Shown here one piece after another: positions 12,201 through 23,489 of a stretch of DNA of 64,000 bases (within the stretch, counting starts at the first letter, position 1; the number at the start of each line of letters is the position of its first letter). The notes below the pieces were generated by a model. The model was given only the letters and a program-made list of their open reading frames with translations, was not told the origin of the DNA and did not search any database. The position numbers were made by a program, and so were the translations under genes. Source of the stretch: Tyto alba (lineage: Eukaryota > Chordata > Aves > Strigiformes > Tytonidae); assembly GCF_018691265.1 (NCBI RefSeq), contig NW_024881324.1:1378230-1442229 (forward strand), given 5' to 3'.

Positions 12201-15200
12201 GTGTAGGGAATATCTCTCACACTGATAGAAAGGGTGCTTAATTCTGACATGTTAAGGTATTCCAACTGTACAGATCATTGAAGGAAATGGAAGATCTTGG
12301 GTTCAGAGAGAGGAGTCTGACAACTATACTGGATAGTGAAAGTCCTTTCAGGGATAGAATGTATCATTCCACTTATTAATTCTAGGACTGGTTTAATTCA
12401 AACAAATTTAAAGATCATAATCTTTATAGTGAATAGCAAAACCATAAAACAAAAAGAAATTGACATCCTCCTTTTTTCTGTCACCGTCAGAGGGCTCATT
12501 CTCTCATCAGTGTTCTATAATGAGGTTTCCGGAAAGCAAATGTTTTGCCTTTGGAATAAAGCCACAGATAACATGCATTTTTGAAAGACCTTTCTCCTCA
12601 TTCCCTCTTTATGTGGGTTACTCAGTTAAAACATTTCCCTGGTTGGGAATCAAGAGAAGAGGCAGCACAAATGACAAGAGCAGCTAAAAACTAGGATATA
12701 GTAAGAGCAGAGCTATGACATGGTAGTTAAGCTGCTTTTCACCATGAAAAAGAAGTGATGTGGCCAGTGACCTACATGTCCATTTGAGGCACATGGGTGC
12801 TATTCTTGGCATTGCCAAGGTTACTGTTAGGTAACCTTTGGTAAGTCTTTGAGCCTTCTCAAACCCTTAGTAAAACAGGCCGTTGGAAAGCACCTGTAGC
12901 ACGATTCTGCCTTTCTGATTCAGTGACAGTTCACTAATCTTTCACTTAAAGGGGGCTGGAGATTTAAATTGGAGCAAAGGATACATCCTGAGATTTGTCA
13001 CTGGAGAATTGCTGGGTAGACAGCTGGGCACAGTGCTGAAGAAATTCCTGTTTAGAGAAGGGGGGAAAGGGTTGGTCTGATGAGAGAGTAGAAAAAAAAA
13101 AGGTAAAGCTGTGGCTCCTAATTCCCTTCAGACCATTCTGCTTTCACCTCTGATTATCAAGGGGGACCTAGACTGAGTTCAGCCACTCCCAGCACACATG
13201 CAGTGCTGCCTGGGAGGGAGGAAATAACCAAATGAGCCACCACAGCTTAGAGTCCTGAGGTCACTGCTGGGACAGAGAAGTAAGCTTGGTATGACACAAG
13301 TTTTAGTTGCTTATTTTCCCCTCAGTTTCTAGCCTGATTAGAGTATGATTGGTGTAGCTCTATCCTCATCTTTGTCTGTCGCCATTCCTGCCTGTCACCT
13401 TCCACATTCCAGTAGCTCCTCCACCTTAAACACCATCCTTCCTCATTGCACACAAGATGCTGCTGATCTTTCAGCACATCTGTTTCCTCTTGAAAATGTC
13501 AGATGCAAGAAAGAGAAAAGGTGTAAGAAGAAATAGTGAAACACAAAACAGAAGAACCATCCTTATTTGTTATATAGTGTGCGCTGAAATAGAAACTATT
13601 GTTTCTGTTTAATAATATGTAATGTGGTCTCTGGAACTGTGTAATATGGTAACAGAAAAATCTATCCTATTGTCATGGGGTCCTTCAAAACCAGATTAGG
13701 AATCACATATCCCAAGTCCACTTCCCCAAACTGTGTGATTATAGTTTAATTTCAGTGAACAGTCAGAAATGGTCTACAGCCTGCCAGTTGAAAATGGATG
13801 AACGACGCACTTACCTAACTAGTGTGCTATTCGTTACTAATTTTTTTTACTGTCTAGCGAGAGACAATTTCACATAGCTATGCCCCAGGGACATCAATAT
13901 TTCTAAAATTAGCAGGGGACAGTCACTAGTCCTTTGGGAAAAGTGCTAAATTTTGACATCTTAATTAAGAATTGAGTTCTAGAATTGCTGGAAATTACCA
14001 GGGCAAAGTTAGGGATCTGAATGGAATTTCAGAGAGTAACTGAGAACATCCTGCACCCTGGGTTGTGATCCAGCCTATGCTAAGCTTCCCAGCTGTGTAG
14101 GATTCCTGACATCTTTCTAGCTGGAGGAAACAGAATCCGTTAGAATTTAATTAAGATCTAATACTAAGATATATTAAGATACAACACAGCTTTGTTTAGT
14201 CCATCTCTGACATTAACAGGTGGGGTGGTTTTTTTCTGTTCTTTGAATTCCGGGGGAAAATTTTTTTTACTTCTTACTTCTACATGTGGCTAGTGTCAAA
14301 ACCAGCATGGGGGTGGCTGGCAAGGAGACATTCCACACCCAGGAGAACTGTGGCCTGCAGAGCAGTGGTACCATCTTCATCACTCTCAGCAGCCCAGCCG
14401 AAGTCTCAAGAAGTAGCTTGCCCAGTAAACCGCACAGAGCAAATGAAAGCTGGTAATTCAGGGTGTCAGCTTGGAAGAGATGCCTTCTGGTGGAATAACC
14501 ACTAGAAGGATTAGTCAGAACATTTTGGCAGGCAAAACACTTGGGAAACTGCCTGAACTGTGAGGGTAACTAAAAGTTCCAAGCATCCTTACAGATATGC
14601 CATAGGACTGTGGTGCACAAGAGATAAAGTATCCCAAGCACGGCCAGCACCAGACTTTTCAGGAAAAGGTACGGCACACCTTAGCAGAACAATCTGCTCA
14701 TAGGCTGTAGGTGTATTTCTAAATCTTCTCTGTTGTTTGTGACCTGAAGCACGAGGGTTTATATCCGCTTTAAAAATGTTTTATCCTATCTGATGCAACT
14801 GTGGAAGCTCTTTATGATTGAGATAAATCTACAGTCTTCTTTTTAGCCTTTTCAATTCATTGTCATTTTGTAGCAATGAGTTCCACAGCCTAATTTTGTA
14901 CCGTGTTAAAATACATCCTTACTAGATATGCAAAGCACATTTGAAACTCAACATTTTTGTCTTCTCTTACTAAAAATGATAAGCAGGAAACCCCAAAATA
15001 CATTCTTTCTGAAATGCAAGTATTTTTTAATTATAGTTGTGTCTACACCAACATGTGTTTGCCTGTAAAGCTAACCTGCAGGAATTATGTTATGAAAACT
15101 TGACGGGGTGACATAGGTAGTATCAACCAAAAGAATCTTCCCTAGTAGAACCGTGTGCCGATTAATTTGTTTTTCTGGGAAACCTTCACCAAATTTTCAT

Positions 15201-16260
15201 ACTCTTTTCTGACACAGCTACACTGGCAAAACTTTAAGCTATAACACAAACTAGTATCCCATCTCCTTTTCTTATTTACTATAGTGATTTTGTAAAAATA
15301 ATCAAAAATATATTTAACAGTAATAATGCTTAAGTCTTCTCATGTACAGTCTTCTGCAGTAAAACAGTGCGCCTAACTATTGTGTAATTTAGGAGTGACT
15401 TTTTTCCTACATTTGTATAAGAGAAAGATAATAAGAGTATTATTAGGATAGAGTAGCACATTTTCAATTTAATTTTCAATCTTATTATTTTTGACTGTCT
15501 TTCAACATTAGTGTGTTTCCCTTGTTTGTGTAACCACACTACCAACAGAGAAGACACAAAATGTTATAAATATGAAATCCTGTTTCAATTTTTCAACAAT
15601 GCATTGCCCATAGCCCCTACTACTGCCTGCACTTTGGCTCCTGGTCATTAACTATGAATTGAATCCTGAGTTATTAACTATTATATATGGAGAGAGATCC
15701 CAAATGGGTGTAAGACAGCAGATAGGCTTTATATGGCTTTGTGTCTCGTCACAGCTCCAGGTGCAGGAATGGTTTAGGACAGGAAGAGGCATCAGGAGAT
15801 AGTAATGTTACTGGAATGCAATTCCATGACTATTTTGGGCCATATGGTAAATTTATAGTTAATAGTTGTCTTTGTGGTGACTCTCTAAGTGATCCAGAGG
15901 CCCTGACTCAGAACGTTGGAGGCACATAGTTTAATGTCGCTTTTGTCTTACCGTGAATTGCACCATGCACCAATCTTCATCAGAGTTTAAGTATTCTGAA
16001 CTGACAGTCTTGAAGCAAAACTCATTGAAACTCACAGGATTTTTTGCCACTGATTGTGTGACAGTTCAGAAGTGGGGCTTGTCACAAGTAGAATTCAATA
16101 CATGACACAGTCATCGCTAGCCCAGTGTTTGCAATTAAAGGCATACTTGAAAAGGTAAAATTGTAGAAGTTATAAATGCACTAAATGTGACTGTTTCTTA
16201 TAAAATATGAACATTTGCTTGATGTTTGTTTGATCACCAGTTTTAAACTTAGTTGTTCAG
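9210..16260. other. Long non-coding stretch, little recognised
   Basis: About 7 kb of AT-rich sequence without a supported gene. Short segments such as 9315-9350 (AGGTATCTAAGTGCCTAG) vaguely resemble the TAGGCACCTAA motif of very old amniote repeats, but too little is preserved for a call. The open frames of 60 to 120 codons (for example 9571-9930) have no recognisable domain, no good start and no flanking splice signals. Confidence 0.5.
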
Positions 16261-16310
16261 CCGGAGGAATTGTTAGTGTGAGGAAAGGGATTTAGGGCTG
16301 TTCTAGTGAG
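16261..16310 (+). other. Candidate 50-bp non-coding exon
   Basis: The segment follows a pyrimidine-containing tract ending TTGTTCAG and is followed by GAG then GTAAGTG, a near-consensus donor. All three frames contain stops, so it could only be a UTR or non-coding RNA exon. The acceptor tract is moderate and there is no independent support. Confidence 0.15.
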
Positions 16311-18848
16311 GTAAGTGTATTTCTGAATCTTCTCTCGCTGTCCCTGCTAAGACAAGCAAAGGCCTGGTAAGGCCAAAGGATGTTCCCTCGTGACACCTAT
16401 TAGTCCTCACCAATGGTCCTAGCCTTCACTAGTCTGGACATATGTTCAGCAAAACCAACCTCCAGATGTCAGGAATTTAGCTGTCTTAGCTCTTGCACAC
16501 CCTTCAGCCAGCCTCAGTTAGCTGGAATATATTACTGCTCAAACCACGACAGGTACTCGCCAAGAGTATTTAAAAATACAATGAGAAATTGCACTTAATA
16601 TCTCTTTCAGATGAAAATATATTGGACTGCTTGCATGTCTAGCAGTCTCAGAAAGTATGTGTGATCTGTGGCTTAAATACTGTATCACTGAAATAAAAGT
16701 GAGTTTTGGTTTTTGTTTCAGTAAGAATAGATTTGGTCATGAAAAAATAATTCACCTAACCAGCAAAATGCAGCTGACCCTTAGGTAGAACTTGTCAGCT
16801 TTGAAACCGCATACACCAACACCCATACCAGACCTTATGATAGGAAATGAAGAAGGATATAGCCAGTTGTACCTGTCAGGAAATGCGGGTGAAAAATATA
16901 GTTACTGACATGAGAATTTAGCAAGGGTTAACACTTCTCCAAGTATAGAAAGACGAAGACCTTCTCCATCCTAAACTGGTCACAGCTAATTTTATATCTC
17001 ATACAAGACTTCTCATGATCACAGCTTTAAAGCATCTTTGATTCACTGAAAAGGCAAAAGCCGAGTTGCCAATATCCGTGCTATTGTCTGCATTTCATCA
17101 GACAAAGTGTATGTGCACAGTGTACATTCACCAGGTGTAGACTAGTAGTACAAAAGACGGTTGTTGTTTTTTTTTTTTTTTTAACCCTGAGAGACTGTTA
17201 TCTTCACCCTCCAAAACCACAGTCCTTAATAATAAGTGTATCTTCCTCAGCAACCATATTTGCAAATAGGGCCATGTAAGTCAGGGCATAGGTATACATT
17301 GATATTTTGCATGAGTATGCTTATATACAGACACACACATATATATAGAAAAATGGGAAAAAAAAATGTTTAGGTTTATATCCCAAAGAATTTTTACCCA
17401 CAGAAAGCAACAGAAATGATCAACAGACATAAAAGTTTAGCCTGCGTAAATTAAACGGTTCTGCTGCATTAACTTCATAAAACCATAATCCTCTCCTCCA
17501 TAAACTATTACATGCACTGCAACATATCTGATTTATGGGGTGTAGAATCGATGGGAAAAAATTAATGCTTGAAAAACATATTAGAGACATTATTGAACAG
17601 ATTTTAATTGAGATTTGATTTCAGTGCCCCTTATCCACATGATTAATGGGTCCTACCCCTCGACTCCAGCAGGCAGAAAAGAGAGTCTTTAATATGACAA
17701 TTAAGTATCTGTCTTTAGGTTTTATGTAGCTCTCTCCTCAGATCACTTCATCAGTACAGTATGGCTTTTGTGCAGATTAAATTGAGACTCAATTTTCTCT
17801 ATTTTCCAGCACTTACTTATGTTTTATGACAAGCACTAAATCAATTTTATGCTATTATTGATTTTTTCTTAAATGGACACAAACAATTTCGCCTTTTGCC
17901 CTTCTTTTCTACTTTCCTTCTATTTCCTTTTTTTTCACTGTATGCTTGATATACAGCCAGCTGAAGAAATTTCAAATGTTTCCTGAGATTTCTACAGTTC
18001 GTGCCAATTCATCCACTTTTTACAACATCAGAATTGACAAACTTAACCTGGAATTCTATCAAAACTTATATATTCTTTTAATGTGACAAGGTTTACAGGT
18101 TGGGCTTCTTCCCCCACCTTATCCTTAAAAAAACAAAAAACAAAACAAAAAAAAGGAGTCTTCAAGGTTAGTTCCTCCTCTTTTTCAATTAAAAAAAAAA
18201 AACAACAACCAAAAAACAACCCCACAACAGACAATCTTTCTAATAACTTCTGAAATATTTGAACTGCAGCTTCAGCTATAATTTTTGAAACAGTCTTGAA
18301 ATCTAATTAATACATCGATGTAGGGAGAACCTATTTCATGGCTTGCAGGGGAAAAGGGCATTATCTGCAAGGTGCAATAACTCCTCTGAGATGTGGCAAC
18401 AGTTAGTGGTACACCAGGCAATTAAGAAGCTCTTGGTTCTTTAGGGCTCTATCCTGTCTGACCTATGGCAAAAATTAACAACTGCCTTGGGCAATAAAAG
18501 TAGGACAATTTGTAATCAGATAGCTTACTTTTTTTGGCAGAGAATTATACATTAAGAAGGATCAAAGAGGGAAAGAAGAAATGTAATTCAGATAACAAAA
18601 TGGGTTGGCCTTTTGATTTTCTGGCTGTTTAGGGTCATGGAGGAGGTTATGAAGGATTGTCCTCTTTCTTTCTTTGTTTGAAGTCCAGCATGCCTGAGCT
18701 CAGGTGATAAAATTGATCTTTAAAATAAGTACAGTAGCTTCATTTTGCTGAATGATCAATAAACTCCTTCATTGTGTAGGTATCTACCTAATAACATTTT
18801 ACTTGTAAACCCTCAAAGTATTTTTTAAAATTAGAGAGATTAAAAAAA

Positions 18849-18864
18849 CCAACCAACCAACCAA
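18849..18864. repeat. (CCAA)4 microsatellite
   Basis: Four perfect CCAA units following an A-run. Confidence 0.8.
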
Positions 18865-19154
18865 ACAAAACGGTGTTCTAAATAACACAGTCTTGCCTAC
18901 TGAAAAAAAACAATGTTAACCTGAATGATCTCTGTTACAGCATCTTTGCTCAGATGATACTTCCTTCAAATTAAGGGGAAATTTCAGTCGCCCTGAATGA
19001 CAGATTTTGGGCAGAATGGTAATTTTTTAGGTCTTTCTTAGTGTGATTCTATTGTTAGTGTGTGCCTACTTGTGGTTATAGTAAATACATGTACACACAG
19101 TATGTGTAAGGTGGATGGAGACGTTTCCTTCTGAAGTTCCAACAGCTTTCCTAG

Positions 19155-19180
19155 AAAACAAAACAAAACAAAACAAAACA
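19155..19180. repeat. (AAAAC)5 microsatellite
   Basis: Five perfect AAAAC units. Confidence 0.85.
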
Positions 19181-20719
19181 GGAAAAGTGCAACCAAATTA
19201 AGAATCAAACAAAAAACCCCAACTTGATAAAGCAAAAAATCTTGACTTTCACCATAATATATATGCTGTTCTCTATACAAAATATAAGTCAGACAGTGAT
19301 CCAGTAATTGGAAAAAAGTTTGGAGCTATGCCATTGTGCTGTAGCTCCCCTAATTTATAGAATATTGTTCCCTTCATGCAAGAAACATGCCAGTAACAAT
19401 ATCAACTTTCATGATTAACAGGAGACTTGAGGGGGTTTTCTTTATTTCTTGGCTTTCTCTTAGCTTTGAGATACGGAGAGTAATGTCACAAATCAGCTTG
19501 CATGCTGCCTTTCTACTACACATAAAAAGAAAGCTTTCTTTGCAAGTGCCAGATGTATGCAATGCTGTGAATTCTGTATGCCCATAGCAAAGGGCAGAGG
19601 TGCCCTGAACCCTCTGCTTCTAGCTGGAATTCAGATTCAGACTGCTCACAGGTCAGTGATTCCTTAGCTGTAGACTAATCCAAAATGAAGCTGCACAGTT
19701 TCATTCCTGTAGAGAAACAGCTGTTTTGAATCTTTGACTAAAGGCTCCTTATTCATTTGCTCTATTTGTTTCTGTTTTCGTTTTGCCATTCTGTTATTAC
19801 TATCATTGCTGTTCATATTGTCAGTGCTATTACTACTGTTGCTGTAATAATACTAATCACCACATTGCGTTACATGAACATCGTGTAAATACTGCAAACC
19901 AAGAAAACTGCTGTAGTGTCTAGTAGTTTCCTTTCATGTACCCAAAAGCTGGTGTGGGTTAAGTTTCCTAAACCTTTGCTTATCTTGTTAGCATATTTTT
20001 CTCCTGTGATTTACTCTTTTCTCCATCAGACCTATTTATACCTTGTTTCTTTTTTAGAATTGGCTTTTTAAAAAGTAAACTGTATGTTAAAACCTCTTTA
20101 TCAAAGAAGCCATTTTTCAGAATAGATTCAAATAATTTAAGTACATTGTTTAAAAGTTTCTAGTTGCTTGTTCTGGATTCTATAATTAATGTAATTTTTA
20201 TCAACCTTATTTATATATTTTCTGGCCTTGTGTTTTACAGGCCTGTGATATTCAAACACGTAGGTAAATGTACCCAAAAGAGAAGTGGTACTACAGGTTG
20301 TGGTTTAAAGTTATCTTCTCCCTGACACATCTGGTCAGATGTTTTTGTCCTAGTGACTGTACAGCTGACTTAGGCGAAAGAGCGTTGAAACAGGATACTC
20401 AACACTGTGTGGAATAGCAACTTCAAAAAAAAAAAAAAAAATCAGGTAATTCTCATTTCTATAACATACGTATTTGGGACTATACGAGAACTATTTGATT
20501 TCCAGGCTTAAAATGCCAGTGTGCTGCAAAATTCCATTTAAATGCTTTCACAGTAATAAATTCACAATACAATTTCTGTATACAGTGAAGGGCAAATTAC
20601 CACTATAGGCTGATCTGTTGAAAAAATAAACCTGTTTACAAGAATAAATGCTCTGTATATGAAATGTGAGCACAGATAAACCTCCCTTCAGTGCATACTC
20701 ATTGAAAATTATTTTTTCC

Positions 20720-21010
20720 TTATATGTAGATGAATGGCACCACATGCTTCAAGTTGAACGGGATTTTTGATTTAGCACTGCAGACAATTTGTTTTGTTTG
20801 AAGGCTCGCGAGTTTGTAATGCAGCCTTTGAAAGAGGGCTAGACAATACACCAGAGCCACAGAGCTCAACAGAAGTAGAGCGCAGCACAGCGCTACCGGC
20901 CATAGCCTGAAAAGGAGACCTTTGTGTTTAGCCCAGGCAGCGCTGGTTGTCAGCTTTCTGAACTGCAAGCCTAATCTAGAATCGCACCAATTCCGATCAA
21001 TAAATAGCAT
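20720..21010 (-). CDS. Unrecognised 96-codon frame with one hydrophobic segment
   Basis: Read from the ATG at 21010, the frame gives 96 residues beginning MLFIDRNWCDSR. A basic stretch (KHKG) precedes about 23 strongly hydrophobic residues (from LWPVALCCALLLL to VYCLAL), followed by a basic segment (QRLHYKLASLQTKQ). This would suit a small single-pass membrane protein or the first exon of a type II membrane protein. The frame starts at the margin of CpG island 1, where a minus-strand transcript could begin. Against it: no family is recognised, there is no consensus donor after the hydrophobic stretch, and an acceptor-like CTCCTTTTCAG lies inside the frame, which would fit a non-coding or different exon structure. 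Confidence 0.13.
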   Translation of the reverse strand: MLFIDRNWCDSRLGLQFRKLTTSAAWAKHKGLLFRLWPVALCCALLLLSSVALVYCLALFQRLHYKLASLQTKQIVCSAKSKIPFNLKHVVPFIYI

Positions 21011-21018
21011 TAGCGTCA

Positions 21019-21660
21019 CGCCCCGGCCCCGCTCCCGACCGCAGACAGCCCCTCGTCCACACGCACCCCCTCATCCTGGTGAGCTCGCCCTGAGGAGGCG
21101 GCGGGTGCCCACCGCGCTGGCTACCTGTTGGAAGCCAGGGCCGTGCCCCGGACAGGCCTGGGAGCCGCGCAACCGTTAGAATTTCACCTTCGCTAGGCAC
21201 ATTTATACATTTGGGGCATTTTGGGGTTAGCGTTCCCGCGGGCTCCGGCTGGGTGAGGCGGTGTAGGCCGCGCTGGCCTGGGTCGTTGGCAACAGGCGAC
21301 CCCGCGGGGCCGGGGGGGAGAGGGGGGTGCCGGTCCCCTCACAGAGCCCGGCGGGGCGGGCGCCATCGGCCCCCGGCCTCCTCCTCCGCTTCAATCTGCT
21401 TGGGCTCTGCGAAGTCCCCGCAGAGGAGAGGGTGGCAAAACGAGGGGAAGAAAGAGAGGGGGAAAAAAAAAAAAAAAAAAAAAAAAAAAAGCGGAGAAAG
21501 GTTTTAACGAGGTCAGAAAGGTCCCCCGGGGGGAAACGGCGCTGGGGGCCGGAGTCCCTGAGGCGACGGCCCGGCCCGGCCCGGCCCGTCCAGGCGCCCC
21601 CTTCGCCCCCGCCCCCTTCCCCACCTCCCCGCTCCCCGTTGCTCCGCGGTGACTACAGTG
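21019..21660. promoter_or_regulatory. CpG island 1, probable promoter
   Basis: About 640 bp of very GC-rich, CpG-dense sequence in an AT-rich window, including a repeated GGCCC block at 21568-21590. In vertebrates such islands usually mark promoters, often bidirectional. There is no clear TATA box. Donor-like motifs are present on the plus strand (CTG then GTGAGC at 21079) and on the minus strand (CAG then GTAGCC near 21126). The long frames inside are GC-driven and alternate between strands, so none is called as protein. The AT-rich DNA on both sides looks conserved, which argues for a real regulatory locus. Confidence 0.75.
21463..21490. repeat. Poly-A tract, 28 bp, inside a CpG island
   Basis: Twenty-eight consecutive A flanked by A/G-rich sequence, in an otherwise strongly GC-rich island. 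Homopolymers this long are nucleosome-disfavouring and often lie in promoters. A retroposed poly(A) insertion is the alternative. Confidence 0.85.
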
Positions 21661-21679
21661 AAACACCTTAACTCAGCTC

Positions 21680-22215
21680 CGGGAGGGAGGGGAAGGGACC
21701 ACCTTCAGAGTGCAGCTGGAACTGGAAGCTGTCTGCATCAGCCGTTAGAAATATGTGGAGAAATTACCTATCATTCCCTGTAGAGACATCCAGCAACCAT
21801 CCCAACCCAGCTTTTCAGTTCGGTGATAATATGCTCCTATCAGTTTTAATAGCCCCATGCTGGATTCAGGAGGTATTATGGATTGTACAGCAAGCATATT
21901 GTCATTAAATTAAATTTTCAGAACATTCCCCAGCTCATCACAAATACCACAGAGAGTAATCATAATCGGTTCTCAACACATGTGTAATTGCCTTCAGCTG
22001 GCGTTTTTTACAGTTGACATTGTTCAGCAGTGATAAGGTGATTGGTGATTTGAATACACAGCTTGTTTCATAGCTGCCGTAATTGAAATATGGTATGTGT
22101 GAATGGAAGATTACATTAAGACCTAGGATAATCACCTGACATGAGAGTAATTGAGTCTACAATCTGCCACTGAGTCTCTCAGGGAGGGCTGAAATGAAAA
22201 GAAGCCATTAGTAGA
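21680..22215. promoter_or_regulatory. Candidate conserved non-coding element between two CpG islands
   Basis: This AT-rich block separates the two islands abruptly. It is dense in homeodomain-type cores (TAAT, ATTA), with GTAATTG at 21985, GTGATTGGTGATTTG near 22037 and GTAATTGAG at 22147. It lacks simple repeats and recognisable transposons. This is the typical look of a developmental enhancer or ultraconserved element beside CpG-island promoters. Conservation cannot be seen from one sequence, so this is inference from texture and position. Confidence 0.35.
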
Positions 22216-22560
22216 TTATGCCACTGCTGGCTCGGCTCGGCGCAGCGCCGGGCTGCCGTTCCTCGGCGGCGGGCCGGGCCCCGGGGCGGCCCCGGGCCCT
22301 CCCCCCACGGCCGTCCCCGGACCCCTCCGGCCCCGCACCGCGGCACCGCCGGCGGGAAAAGTTGCGCTTTTTCCCTCGGGGTCGGGGCGGGGAGAGAGCC
22401 CGGCTCTGGGACAGATCCTTCCCTCCGCCTCAGGGAACGATCCTTCCTCATCCCGCCGGTGTTCGGAGGCGGGAGGGCCGATGGCTCCATCCCAGCTCAA
22501 GGCAAGGCGGAGGGCTGGGGCGGGGGGGCTGCGAGGGAGCTCGCAGCGGGAATTTATCCT
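22216..22560. promoter_or_regulatory. CpG island 2, probable promoter and possible first exon
   Basis: About 345 bp of GC-rich, CpG-dense sequence with GC-box-like stretches (GGGGCGGGG at about 22384 and 22520). It lies about 560 bp from island 1. A plus-strand splice donor (GTAAGT at 22575) sits just beyond the island edge, so a plus-strand first exon ending at 22574 is plausible. Overlapping long frames exist on both strands, as expected from GC richness, and no protein family is recognised. Confidence 0.7.
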
Positions 22561-22574
22561 GGTGGTTTTAGGGC

Positions 22575-22580
22575 GTAAGT
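22575..22580 (+). other. Consensus splice donor at edge of CpG island 2
   Basis: GTAAGT follows GGGC at 22571-22574. The intron side is a perfect consensus; the exon side (GGC) is weak. Its position directly downstream of a CpG island suits the end of a first exon. Confidence 0.3.
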
Positions 22581-23119
22581 GATCAAACTTTAGCTGCTGT
22601 TTAACTGCTTGTGGAGGGAATAAGTGGATGCGATCTTAAAAAAAAAAAAAAAAACACAGAAGGAGCTGAGGGCAATTCAATAGGTTTCTGCGATACAGAA
22701 GCATTCATAACTAGTTGTTACTTGAAATTTTTTAAAATACAGAATTTGGTGGGAAACTATAAATCTGACATTGCCTTCTGTTTGTTCACCTGAAGGTGCA
22801 ATGAAAACAGTGCCCCTACTTACTAGTGTTTTTCATGGTGTGGCTCGCATAAGATACTTTCTTTAAAAATCAAGTTTGGAAGTAAACTGAGGTTAATTAT
22901 ACAAAGGGTAACCAAGAGGAACAGTCTCATCTAACCTTTAAAAATAATAAGGTGCCTGCAAATCCGAAACCAATATTTACTCCAGGTGTCCAGACTTAAT
23001 GGACAAAAGCATAATTGCTTTTTAAGGAGAATATTTTATTTGTTAGTCATCAAGGATTATCTCGTGATGGAAAAGTCTGTCTGTTTTCTTTTATTTATTT
23101 CACTGGAAGGCAATATCAT

Positions 23120-23194
23120 GTTTTGTTTGTTTTGTTTGTTTTGTTCATTTTGTGTTTTTTTTTTTTTTTTGTGTGTGTGTGTGTTTTTTTTTTT
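23120..23194. repeat. Compound simple repeat: GTTT/GTTTT, T16, (GT)7, T-run
   Basis: A GTTTT/GTTT-rich block is followed by 16 T (23155-23170), seven GT units (23171-23184) and another T-run ending at 23194. The phenylalanine/cysteine-rich frames across it are artefacts. Confidence 0.8.
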
Positions 23195-23284
23195 CCAAAT
23201 CTACTGTATATACAGATCACAAACCCTGAACAAAGAAGAATTACAAACCCAGCTGAGAGAAACATGTCAGAATTACTGTTAAGA

Positions 23285-23480
23285 GGCTGATGCCCAGAGT
23301 GTTTAATGGCTTGAAAAGATGATCAAGCATTTATGCAGCTACCCCTTCAAAAATTATCATTGGCTCAATGATAATCCAGTTATAATAATGAGTACTGAGT
23401 CAATTAAGATTAGCATGCGGAGAAACTACTTTTTAATATTAAATAACTCGTTTTCTTTCATCTTTGAAAAAAAAACCCGA
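23285..23480. promoter_or_regulatory. Candidate conserved non-coding element
   Basis: The sequence is rich in homeodomain and POU/SOX-like cores (TAATGG, GATAATCC, TTATAATAATG, CAATTAAGATTAGC, TAATATTAAAT), with no simple repeats or transposon signature, about 750 bp from CpG island 2. This is the texture of a developmental enhancer. It remains an inference until aligned with other birds. Confidence 0.25.
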
Positions 23481-23489
23481 ACGAACATG

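Larger units (their letters stand above)
16320..20700. other. Non-coding stretch with simple repeats
   Basis: No gene is supported. 17560-17690 is TAAT/ATTA-rich sequence without CpG that could be a conserved element. 19795-19860 is a degenerate trinucleotide-like stretch built on TACT, ATT and GCT. The rest is unremarkable. Confidence 0.5.

Noticed and set aside
21211..22571. Several frames of 90 to 117 codons in the CpG islands
   Set aside because: They are rich in Pro, Gly, Arg and Ala, present on both strands and in several phases, which is expected from GC-rich DNA with few stop codons. One crosses the A28 run as polylysine.
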